Positions 24,043 to 36,600 of a DNA stretch of 64,000 nucleotides are shown piece after piece. A model generated the notes under the pieces. The model ran no database searches, had not been told where the DNA came from, and was given only the letters and a program-made list of their open reading frames with translations. Numbering within the stretch: position 1 is the first letter of the stretch; every line of letters begins with the position of its first letter. Source of the stretch: Hyalella azteca. Its lineage: Eukaryota > Arthropoda > Malacostraca > Amphipoda > Hyalellidae. The position numbers and the translations under genes were made by a program. The DNA lies in contig NW_025944307.1 of assembly GCF_000764305.2 (NCBI RefSeq), positions 1 to 64,000 on the forward strand, given 5' to 3'.

Positions 24043-27000
24043 AAAAAATTATTTTCAAATGTGCGCAAAATCAATGGCATCAGTTGTAGACTCGTGTTAG
24101 ATTTAGGTAATTAGGTAAAGAACTAAATATACATGCACATCGAAATTTGCAAGTAAAAATTACTTCTTGGCAAACACGGAAGCATCAGGATTGGCGTGAT
24201 CCAGTATGACAGCATAGCTAGTTAAGAAATACTTATGAACGAAGTTTACGAAACATCAATGCTGGAAACGACGTGTATATATTTGCCAATTTTCTCAACG
24301 AAATATTTAAATTAATATTCTAATTGGATATTTATGAGGAAATTATGCATTAAAATGCTGTTTTTTATGTTAATAGAAGACAGTATTGTCAAATATCTTG
24401 CTATTTGAAGGTTGCGTAGGAAATGACCAGCTAAGGTAAAGGTAAATTTTCCTACATTTTACGTAAAATAGGTCTGAATACGTTAAAATCCTTATGACCC
24501 ATGACCCATACTTGACTGTACATTGTTAGCATCTGATTGTTGTATGTCCTTCTAATGGAAATTCCAAGAAAAGGTACCAAGGCAAGGGCAGTGATTAAAA
24601 CACTCTGACAGCAGTCAGTGCAGATTTTTTCATTACTCGGAGCAGCCGGTTGATGATTTGGAGAAGATGGTTGGTGATGTAGCAATGAAGTACGGGGATG
24701 GATGATTGCTGCGCCTTTGTGGTTGTTCCGTCTCCTTCCTATTCCTGTCTCCCATCCGTAGTATCCTATTCGCTTCAGTTTCACCATGATCCACTCTCCA
24801 CCAACAGCCCGGGAACCAGGACCTCTCACCCTGCCCATTAATGGACCGACTCATCCATTGTGGCTAAGCCTTTAGACCTTACGCTCTTAGTCCGACAATG
24901 CACAATTTATTGTCTTGAATGGTGTTTTGAGTCAGAGGAGTTCTATGCGGCTTCACGACCTGAATTTAAAATAATGAAGGGCCGAGTTAATTTTATGTAC
25001 ACCAACAAATTTATTTAATGGATATATTAACTGATTAAACAATTATAGAATAGACTGTAAATTAATATACATCTGAATTTATGTAATATCCGAAAACTGA
25101 TTTTAATTGATCTAACTGGCTGCTATGCTTTCGCTTTGAAGGTGATGCATGCTACCGTTTGCTACGTCATATCGAACCCGATGTCATTCACCCTGCGCGA
25201 TGTCGGTCCTTCATTGAACAAAGTTTGGCAGGGTTTGCGCTATTTAAACAAGAGTTTATACATCGTCCTTAGATTTCAAGATCACGGTATGCACGGCTAA
25301 CTAAATAAAATTATTCCAATGGATTACATGGTCAGCTATAGAAAGATTGGGTTCCAAAGGCCGGATCTCTTGTGAATCAAGTCACGAAAAGTTCAAGAAT
25401 CGGCAACAGGCCATGGGCCTATTTCTTCAACGCCGACACTTCTATTCTATTCACAAGTATTCATTTTTCCCGACATAAATTTCGTTATGTACATCATTGG
25501 AAAACCTTTTTGAAATCTTATGTTATTAGGTTTATTAGAACGATGTTATTGAATAGGTACTGAAAATGAACTGCGAACAAGTTTAATTACATTACCCTTT
25601 ATTGAGAAAAATCAAGTTTTGATATGAACTGAGATCGTTGGTTTAAGATTTTTGACTTTATCATTGCATGATTGAAATGTGTACATTTTTTCTTAAAAAT
25701 TGGTTCCTAGATCAGTTTTTAGTGAAAAGAATCACATAATGTTCGAACTTATTTTAAAAACTTTGCTGAAATGTTACTGCTCCCGTTTCCGCATTATATG
25801 AGGCGACAACAGGCAACGTTGCATATGCGTGCAGTGAGCCAGTGAAATTGTTTGTGGGAGAAGGTACAATGGCGCATGAATGCATTACAGTACAATTTGC
25901 GTTTCTTTCCTATGCTTTAGGATTAAGGCAATGAAAGGACTCCTTTCATTGCCATTCAAAGTAGTAATCTTTTTAGACTAAATTGAGATGTTATTCGTAT
26001 AATCGTATTTGTTGAATCGTAAAAACATAGCAATTCCGTGAGAATGTTCAAGATCTCTTACGAAATCCGTGCAATGGCAGTTCTGTGCAATTCCGTGAGA
26101 ATTGTGAAAATGAGTACTCCTGTTCATTACCTTAAATTTCCAATCGGGCTTCAGAGCCGCAACTAGAACTTCCCACCATTACTGGAACCGCGAGATTTCT
26201 GTCAGATGAATTGCCTTCTACCTAATTGTTAACAAAAGTGCACAATTAGGCTGCAAGATGACAATTGTATTAAAATTTCATCACGCTGGAGCCGCAAGAT
26301 TTCACAAACAAGTAGAAAATTTACAATCCTGACTGAAGGGAGATGACAATGACATGACTCCGCCCACAATTACATTTGAGCACTATATATTAGAATTCCA
26401 CCTGGCTACCATGGCATCATCATCATCATCATGGTACCTTTTGTATACAATAACATTCATTTCTATTCACTATTGGAGCCTTGGAGGACAACAACAATAT
26501 ATATACTACCTAACCTAAGTATTATGGCCACTATGCAGAGGGTGGATGCAGCGTCGGCAACAACAAGTAATAAAGCAGTCTGACCGCTCTAATGCGACCG
26601 AAACTATGCAATCGAAAAAATGTTGTTTACATTTTTTGCGGGAACTGATCGCAACTGATNACAACAACAATATACCTAACCTAAGTATTATGGCAAGGGG
26701 CAACTTCTGTGAGTTCTGTCTTCTGCTGCAACAAAAATAGCTGCTTAACATTATTTAAAATAAATCTAGAAATTATAAACATGATCTATCAAAATAGATT
26801 GTTTGATTAATAAAAACTAGCTAATACCTAATAGGGCTATTAGCTACCTAATTACATAGAATTAAATTTAAATAGTTTACCTTTTAGTCTTGCATCAAGT
26901 GTTTCTTCCTCATTCTCTGAAGTAGCCATTGAGAGACACTTCAAGTTCAATTAGTCCTGGCACCTAGTAACAATTCTAACAAATATCAATATGCGTAAAT

Positions 27001-27604
27001 ATTTCAACTTTCAAGTAACTTGGGAGGCCTGAGGTGGGACTTGCCGACTTGGGTAGGTATTACGTATGTCGTATTAAGCCTATAAAACAAACATTATTTT
27101 AGCAGTCACAGAAAAAAATTACCGACTTCATAAAAACCTGAATAAGTTTGGGAATTTTTCACCGATTTACGTAGTCAAAAACTCAAATACAGAAAGAACA
27201 GGCGCGCTGACGGTGCTACTGTGTTATGAGACTGAGAGTGAGAGACTGAAAGCCATCATGCGTTCATGCCCCATGGCTTATTACTGTCAACGAGACAGCG
27301 ACGAAATTTGACAGAACATCCGCTTTTTGTATGATGTGATTTCGGGAATTCAGATTTCTTGTGAAACCTACTCCAATAGAATAATTATTTTACTTGGAAA
27401 ATACGTATAATCAGATATTGTCATTAAGGAATTTAAATTAAATATAACGATAGTTTGATAAACGAGAGGAACTTTAGTTTTTGGTTCATCGGGATTCATC
27501 AGTAGTCGCAGGTTCGGTTGACACCGCGTACATGGCCGTCAGCTTCTGAGTTTCGGAACGAATCAGTAACTCTGTGACCGCAGCAGTGGTAGGAGGTGCA
27601 GAAA
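24043..27604. other. No recognised gene; 5' region of the secreted-protein gene at its end
   Basis: Contains a 27-bp hairpin at 25927-25953 (GGCAATGAAAGG, 3-bp loop, complement), an ATC run at 26413-26432 and a single-N join at 26660. The last few hundred bases must carry the promoter and 5' UTR of the gene starting at 27605; no TATA box was obvious. Confidence 0.5.
26489..26697. other. Single-N join with duplicated flanks (likely assembly artefact)
   Basis: ACAACAACAATATA...CCTAACCTAAGTATTATGGC occurs at 26489-26527 and again immediately after the N at 26661-26694. A one-base gap whose flank repeats upstream sequence is typical of contig ends that overlap but were not merged. Confidence 0.6.
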
Positions 27605-30600
27605 ATGGCTTCAAATATTCGTGCGTGCTGCATTTTTTTGGTTGTCATTTTAACAAGTGCTATTGCGGATATAAATTCACGCGCTAAAAAAAATGAGATT
27701 CCACATCTATCACGATCATTATCCAGTGAAGACATAAGAAAATCCCAAAAAGAATTTTTTAACCTGTTGGGGTCAACGCCTGGTTTATCGGAATCTAAAA
27801 ATGTTTCGAACACCATTCAAATATTGAACACCCTTGAAGGGCAAAAACTAATGAGAAAACTGGTGGATTCTCTGGTGCCTACCATTGGTAGAGATGACAG
27901 TGGTGAGCTTCTACATAATTTCTGGATGCTTATGAGCGATTATGCACCAGATCATGTTGCTGAAAAACTTAAACAAATTGAAAATCTATACGGTGAGATA
28001 GATTCCTTACCCGCAGCATTTGCCAGTTTAATGACTGCTGGGAGCAAGTCTCCGATTGCTTTAATTCTGCAAGAAGTAATTCCAAATTTCAACGCTTCTG
28101 AGCTGCTCAGAAACATTGCGCCAACGTCAGCTCCCGGCATGGCTGACGCTAGCCTCACAACCCGCTTGCTCCACCTCTTTACTCCTGCAATTGATACATT
28201 TTTAAAAGAAAATAACATTGATCTGCAGACAGATGCAATTGTGCAAATGGTATCAAGTCTCACTTCGCAGTTTCAAGGAGTTGGCCGCAGCAAAAGCACA
28301 TCGGAAGTTAGCACAAAGAAATCAAAATCGCGTGGAAATGATGACCCTAATCCGTTAAGCGCTTTGCTACCTCTTCTGGGCATGATGGGAACGCAGGGCA
28401 AGAATGGGAATAAGATGTTTGAAGGACTCATGGGCATGTTGAGTAATGGTGGAGGTGAGAACATCATGGAGAATTTGTCCACGATGCTCGGCAGTGGCGG
28501 CAATAAAAACAATTTAATTGAGACAGTTATGGGCATGTTGAACAGTGGAAAGACGGGCGACAACAACGCTATGGGGATGATGATGTCACTCATCAATGGA
28601 ATGAACAATAACAAGAAAGAAAACGCTAATTTCAACATGATTGCCTCCGTTATGGAATTGATGTCTGCCGGAAGCGGTGGTGAAGAAAACAACCCTATGG
28701 CAAGCATCGCAAAAATGGCCATTGATATGATCGGCAAAAATGCTGGCAAAAAAAGCGAAAAACTCAACAAAAAGGACGATAAAACTATTATTCAAGGAAA
28801 AATAAAACCCCATGAAGAAATTTCCGCCAATTCGAAAAAGGAACACAAGGAACCCAGTGTAGTTATTCCATCTTCTAATAACAATCAGCGGTAAGTAAGG
28901 CATCATCTAACTTTATGATTTCGATGTGTGTCAAACCCCGCTTGTCTATAGTGCTTCTCTTCTGAATACTTGTTCACGAAAAGTAATGCTTTTTCTTTAT
29001 GCGAAATAAAGATTAGATACTTCTAGGACTAAAATTATTATCCGTGCACGTGTTCAAGTTAGCATATATTCAGAGGTGGGCAGTAGCGCGCCATCTGAAG
29101 CGGCCGCTACTAGCGGCCGCTACATTTTCGGTAGCGGTAGCGGCGCTACATTTAAGCAATTGTAGCGATAGCGGTTTAAGTAGCGACGCGAGGTTTTGCC
29201 GCTACAGCGCTACCGCTACATTCATAGATAAAGACTTTAGATTTTTCTTAATAGTATTAAATATTATTTAAAAACCAGCATGATACATACATAATATAAA
29301 TTACAGAATAAAACTTTACAAAAGATTTCGGTGTAATGTTGTCAACCTCAGCCTGTTACTAGTGTCAACATGTTAGTTGTTAGTCCAGAGGTGGGCAGTA
29401 GCGCGCTACATGTAGAAATACTTGTTCACGAAAAAAAAACTTTTTCTTAATGCGAAATAAAGATTAGATACTTCTAGGACTAAAATTATTATCCGTGCAC
29501 GTGTTCAAGTTAGCATATATTCAGAGGTGGGCAGTAGCGCGCCATCTGAAGCGGCCGCTACTAGCGGCCGCTACATTTTCGGTAGCGGTAGCGGCGCTAC
29601 ATTTAAGCAATTGTAGCGATAGCGGTTTAAGTAGCGACGCGAGGTTTTGCCGCTACAGCGCTACCGCTACATTCATAGATAAAGACTTTAGATTTTTCTT
29701 AATAGTATTAAATATTATTTAAAAACCAGCATGATACATACATAATATAAATTACAGAATAAAACTTTACAAAAGATTTCGGTGTAATGTTGTCAACCTC
29801 AGCCTGTTACTAGTGTCAACATGTTAGTTGTTAGTCCAGAGGTGGGCAGTAGCGCGCTACATGTAGCGGCCGCTACTAGCGGCCGCTATATTTTCAGTAG
29901 CGGTAGCGGCGCTACATTTAAGCAATTGTAGCGGTAGCGTCCGCTACATTTAGAGCATGTAGCGGTAGCGGTCGCTACATTTCAAAGTAGCGTTGCCCAG
30001 CTCTGCATATATTTTAAAAATGGATTTTTATGTGATATACAATTGTGGAATACTATTATAATGTAAATGCACTAGAACCATTGAACGATACTGAGGTGAT
30101 AAATTGTTCATAATAATATTAATTTTGGTGCCACTTCTACGTCGTGGTTTTTCATGGTCTGTATGAAGGGTTTATGTTGTAACTTCAAAAATATTTCTTG
30201 TGTTTCTGCGAATTTGTGTTGTTCGTTTGAACCTAATCAGTGTTCTGCTTGAGGGGTTTATGTTGTATGTTTGAACGCTATTCATGGTTTTAATTAAGGG
30301 TTCACGCTGTGCTCATCATTCGTGTGTGCATCGTGGGATTCATGCTACAAGATCCTGCAGCTTATGCAATGCTTCAGTGGTGTCGTTAGGAACTGCCTCC
30401 AGACAGGCTCGTCATGCAGCGGTAGCGAGCTACTTACGGTCGCATGGATTGTACGGTTAGGATGAAGTGAGCGAACGGTTCGCAACTTCCCCCTCTCACC
30501 CGCCTCTGCACTCTCTGCCGCCCCTGCACTCTCACCCACCTCTGCTCTCTCACCCGGTTGTGCCGTTAAAGGACCAGTTTACCTGTGTCGCCTCTCCCTC

Positions 30601-33600
30601 TCCCTGCCGCACGGCTCTCCCTGCGCCATATCTGGAATTATCCCTGAAGCGCTTCAGGACGTTCAACTGAGCCGGTGTGCTCGTCTAGCTCAGCGATGTC
30701 GTAGGCCTAATATTGCAACAGGAATTCCTTGAATAATGTGTGACGCGACCGATTTCTGACGTGATGCTTGGCAATGTCAGGCTACAGAAGCAGGATGATC
30801 ATGATCCATCCCTTCGAAGGACCGAATCGACACTTCTCGAACGCAAAACCTAACTTAACGTTTAACTCGCCCAGTCATAACTCCTTCAATACTGAACGGA
30901 TTTCACTTAAATTTGGAACATACGTAGGTAGTACCAATGCACTGCGATAGGAATTAGAACAGATTTCTAAATTAATTTGTTTTTTATTAATACGCAAAAA
31001 CGCAATGTTGGAGCAACTCGCCCAGTCATAATTTTTTTAATACTGAACGGATCGCCTTGAAATTTGGAATTTAAGTACTTTCTGTAAATGCGCTAGTTGA
31101 AGAATGGTCAAAATTGGATGAATTTCCACTATATCCAATTAAGTTGAGGAAACCTGAAGAATGACACAATAATTTCAAAGAAAAGCATGGTCTTTGCACA
31201 TTGGGTACGTTACAGACATTGCGTTTATGCATATTAATAAAAAACTAATTAATGTAAAAATCTGTTATAATTCCTATCGCAGCGCATTGGTAATATCTAC
31301 TTATGTCCCAAATTTGAATGAAATCCGTGTATTTAGACCTCTCGTGAACATTACTGTCTGGTTCGCATCTAAAAATACATCGTAAAAATTAAAATAACAG
31401 TAAATTTAACTGCATCTTCGGCATTTTATAAATTTTAAAAATTATTTTAGATTACTCGTAATCCCAAGAATGTTCATTTCTAAGGAATTTGTAACTCTAT
31501 TAACTTCATTACACGGGTAATTGTTAGCTCGGTCACCGCTTGTCTTCCTGTTTTAGATGTCATTCTTCGCCTGTTGGTTAGGGGAGAAAGTTGATGATGA
31601 CGCGGTCTCTATTTCCGCTGCGGCTTCTTTACGTTAGTAAACGTGTCGTTTCGGCAGCGGCGTTCCGTTTCGTCGTCCTGTTGAACGCCGCACATGTTGC
31701 GTTCAACAGGACGAAACATTTGCATGTAACAATACTCCTGCTGTGCGTTTTGATGACATCCTGTAACAATACGCATGCTGTTCGTATTTATGGCAATCCG
31801 TAACAATACTTTTGCTGTCCGTATTGATGGAAAGATCATATAGGCTCTTGGTGATAGACTGATAGGAATTCGCATGACGACGCATAATATCGTGGAAAGA
31901 GAAATTATTTTGGTGAACAATGCATTTATGCACTTACACTGTATAGTCAGTTGACTTTTTCAATGGGGCTATTGTGATCCTAGATGCAATGTCATGGTCA
32001 CGAATTACGTTGAATACTCGTAGTTAATTCGTAATCTAGAAAAGTGTTGGTTTGAAAATTCGCCTTCAATGAGTTGCAAATTTAGTTCAAAGTACACTCC
32101 CCGATGATGCAATTTGAACTGAAAATGCATGCGGTAATCATCGATAATGCTAGAAGTGCACGACATTAATTAACAATGTACATGCATGCACTGTGTGGAT
32201 CACACAAATTGAAATACATCTTCGTAACTCGACAAAATTTTATCAGGTCACGACTGCTGCACGTGCTGGAGCCGGCGCTCCTGAAGCTCCACACGAACAC
32301 CGCATGCCACGCTAAACTGGGCGCAGTCATGTCGGCTGCTAAAACCATGCTGGATACAAAGGTGAGCTTGGAATTTGTTGAGAATTAAATTCATATACTG
32401 TATCTAAAAGTATAGAGGGGTTTTACGCGCACATTACTGAGAGTATTATGTACATAGAAATGAATACTTATGATGCCTCCTATACACTGAAATATGAGCA
32501 GTCATTGGGTTCGATAACTTTTTATATTGTTTTTTCTTTTTAATAAATAAGCTCTGATTTATGTCCACTCGAGTCATACAAAAGCTGTCTTGTCTTATAC
32601 GACTTGACACGCTAGCGTATTCTTATTGTCGTCTGAGCACGTGGGCGTGTTAATTGCACGTCTCTTTCTCTCATAGGCTATTTTTATTTAACGTTTGGGC
32701 ACTAGGTCAAATTTGTGCATAGTGACTTATGAGCGCATTTTTATTGCACTTCCGATCGTACGTCCGTGTTAAGACATCACATGCTTCTATCTACGCTGGT
32801 ATAATTTGGCATACTTTTATTGTACGCCTGAGCATCTTGAAATTATTATTATTATTATTGAGCATCTTGAAATTATTATCGCACGCGGATCGCGTCCGCT
32901 TTGTTTTATCGCACGTCCTAATCAACTGATCGTATGTGTATGTTCTGAACACGTGTCCCTGAAGACGGTGGGCGTGAAAGGTTTCCTGTCGGCGGCGCTG
33001 CCGGTGGCGTTGGCTGGCTTACCAGGAGGTCCTGCGCTGCTGCAGGAGATCGACGACGCCATCAACGACCTCGGGATAAAGAACCGGCCATTATCGGACG
33101 TGCTCGCCTCCATTGCCGACGAAGGTATCGTGCATAATACTATAATACTTAAAATATTTAAATTGCCAAATGCGTGATTTTGACCATTTTGAGTTGCGTT
33201 GTTTTCTTGTGTTCATCATAACAAATAAGCCATATATAGTCATTTGAAATGACAAAATATTTTTGCCTTAAATAATAATAATAAGAATAACTAGCAAGTT
33301 TTAAGCTTTTGAGATTCTTGAACTCGTAGAATATTTGCCCGTGAGTGTTTATGAGTTTGTCGTTGTTCTGGAGCGTCATCATTTTTTCACTATTAATTAA
33401 TGCTTCAATGTTGGCTGCAGTAGAAATATCATAAGAACATTATCCATTTGGGCCAACTCTATATACAAATTTTATCTTTTGCCGCCACGAAAATGTTCGC
33501 CATGTGTGACTAACGTTCGTGTTCTGAAGTTTCGTCAATCTTTTCCTTAATTATTCGAATTAAAATGTGGGTGAGATAACGACACGAATGTTGGAATTGG

Positions 33601-36600
33601 ACTCGCAAATTTTCGTATAAGAATTCATTCGAGAAAACGACACTAATATTGGAATAGGTCTCGTTTTTTCGTGTATGAATTAGAACCCGGTTAAGTAGCG
33701 ACATGAATGAGGTAATAGGTCTCGCTGTTCTCCGTGTATTAATTAGAATCTTATTAGTATTGACACGAATACTGGAATAATATACGATGCCGTGATGCAG
33801 GGGAGTGTGTGACGCTAGCACGGCGCGCCGCCCCCCATGTTGGTCGCCTGGTGTTGCTGCTGGCGGAGCCTGAGGTGCAGCAGGCGCTGCAGACGGTCCT
33901 GGTCGAGCCGACGACTGCCGCCCTAGACGGACTGGGACTTAAGGTATTCATGCCGCATTAATGACAATTGGAATTATTTTTTTATTATTAGAAGAATTTT
34001 TAATTGTGTCTGTACATAAGAGGAAGTTAAAAAAATTCACTTCAATCGTTAAGACATCTGCCTGATGATATACCTAACAACGATCATGTTGATTTTTTAT
34101 AAGCAAACATGGAAGTGTCAGGAGACAACGACTCTGTGCCACCTTCTATAATTAATTAACGTAAGAATAAATTTCATTGTGTTATATATATATTAAAATA
34201 ACTACTGTCCCTCACAATATTTTATAATAAATATTGTGCGGGACAAGTAATACGCTCTTTTTCAGGACTTATTGTAACATGGGGTGGTAGGTTACAAAGT
34301 TATTACTGAGGATCAGGTACATAGTTATCACCTTCGACCGACGTACGAGGAGATGACCTCACTCGAATAAATACCTAAATCATATAATTTACAATGTTGA
34401 AAATCTAAATATTTTCATATGCTACATGAGAGAACATTTTTTGAATGAACAAAATATGTCTATTTGAAACTTGCCCCCTTGATGAATATAATCTCATTGA
34501 AATTATGCAATAGATCCGCTACCTTCTGTTTACCTATTATTGGCTGTTAGAATTCCATTAAGCATGTCACGTCTCGCATTTGTTATAAAATATAATCGCC
34601 AATTGTATTATCTTATCTTGTAGGATCTGTGAAAAATGCCAGCTGTTCCTGTCAGCAAAAGATTAGTATTTATTATATTTATATAACTCGGGGTGGCCGA
34701 AGGGTTAAGATAACCAAGATTGGAGTAGCGAGTGGAAGACTGTCAGTGAGAAATTCTGGTCGAAATCGGCAAGGTGGCCGAGTGGTTAAGTATTGGCGAC
34801 AGGCGAACATGGCCTAATCACCATAATACTGACATCACTATAATGCACTTTGTATCACTGGCTGAGTGCGATTGGCTCAGTACAAGATTGCTATTGATTA
34901 AAATACGCTACGAGGCCTGCTGTTTGTCTCACTACAAGATTAATATTAATTACTATTGAATATAACGCGCACTGCTGGAAGGATTTGATTAGCTCAGTGC
35001 GAAATTATTTTGATTGTTGCCAGGGTGTGACGCTATCTAACTGGCCCCAAATCTTGGGCCCGATGATAAGCATGGGCGCAGCTGGCCTGCCAGTGCAGCC
35101 CGTGCCGCTCTTGACCGCAGCGCAGGAACACATCACCGAACTCCTCCGCAACGCAACGCAACTCCTGAAACTAGTCCGCGGACAGACGCTGGAACAGGTT
35201 AACATATTATTTACGTTTACATATACTTTACGTTATCATATACTTTACGTTAACATATACTTTACGTTAACATATACTGTACGTTAACATATACTTTACG
35301 TTAAGCTAAAAGTGATATGACCAAAAGTAGGGGATAGAATTTTCAATTTAAGTGAATGTTGCATGATTTTTGCGTGATGAAGATTGACTAGCGCTAAAAT
35401 CATTTATTGCTTAATATAACGTTGTATCTTAAGTTTAGGTCATTAGATTGCTCGAATCACTGATTAAACAAGAATTTAAAAACATGGAACACGCCACAAA
35501 AATTCACCATATTTTGATTTTTTAATTTCGACTGCACTAAACTGAGCATAACAATGTTGCTAACTATGGAGCTGGTCTACGAAAAGTTTCCCACGAATAT
35601 ATATATAATCTGTGAAAAGTTATATAATCAATTCTTACGACATGTTCTTTGCTTTTTGATTTCTAGTTTTGTCTAAGATGCTGCCTAATTCCTGAATATA
35701 TATTGTGTGACATCTTTTATCAAATTCTAAAGCTCAGTATAAGTAAATTTCTCAATGCTCTAAGTCTCATTATCTTCAACAGTTTAAACACCCGAACGCC
35801 AAGTTGAGAACTTGTGGAGCTCTGTTTTGCAGTCAAGCACGCACGCAACTGCGGAAATTTCCTGATCAAATTCACACATAAATCTACGTGCAGATTTTTC
35901 CATCTATTCAATTATTATCACAAGTTTAAATTAAGTTTAATTTTCAGCATCAAATTCACATATAAGAATCTTGCAACGCAGTTAAGGATCCTGAAGCGCA
36001 AATCAACGATCTTGAAACGTACATTATCCATACATACTCCAAACAATACTGACATAGCAAAACCAACTACACCTAAATGCAACAAAAATCACTGCCACTC
36101 TCTTCATACCTGACTCGGCCGAATATAGCACACAACTCAACCAACACACTCATTCCAACAGAAAGCAACCCAAAAATACTAGGAGTTACTTTTGACCCAG
36201 AGCTTAATTTCAGCACACACATTAGTAATACGCACAACAAAGCCATCAACACCATCAAAATAATCAAATCCCTTACGGCAACACAACGGGGAAAACAAAA
36301 AGAACTAATCGCAACCACATTCCAAACAATCACGCGTCCAATCCTTGAATACGCAAACTCATCCTGGTCACCAATTATATCACCCACGCACATGAACAAA
36401 CTCCAAACAGTCCAGAACGCAGCACTCAGGATAGCCACTGGCCGCACCGCAGACACCAACATCCATCACCAAGAAACCAAACTCCTACCCCTAACACAAC
36501 ACATCAAACTTCACGCTTCACAACTCAGACAGAAAGCACAAAATCTAACTCACCCACTACATACCCTCACCCTTAATCAGCCACACCCACACCTTCTCAT

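Noticed and set aside
29099..29126. Paired NotI sites (GCGGCCGC) suggesting a cloning vector or synthetic part
   Set aside because: They lie inside a natural hAT-like element made of GTAGCGG/GCTAC repeats, recur in each duplicate copy, and have no other vector sequence around them.
29044..29722. Two identical 75-codon frames
   Set aside because: They lie in the duplicated hAT-containing intron segment and have no coding signal.
34684..34815. tRNA gene candidate
   Set aside because: A-box-like sequences are doubled and no cloverleaf closes. It matches a SINE family with four other copies here.
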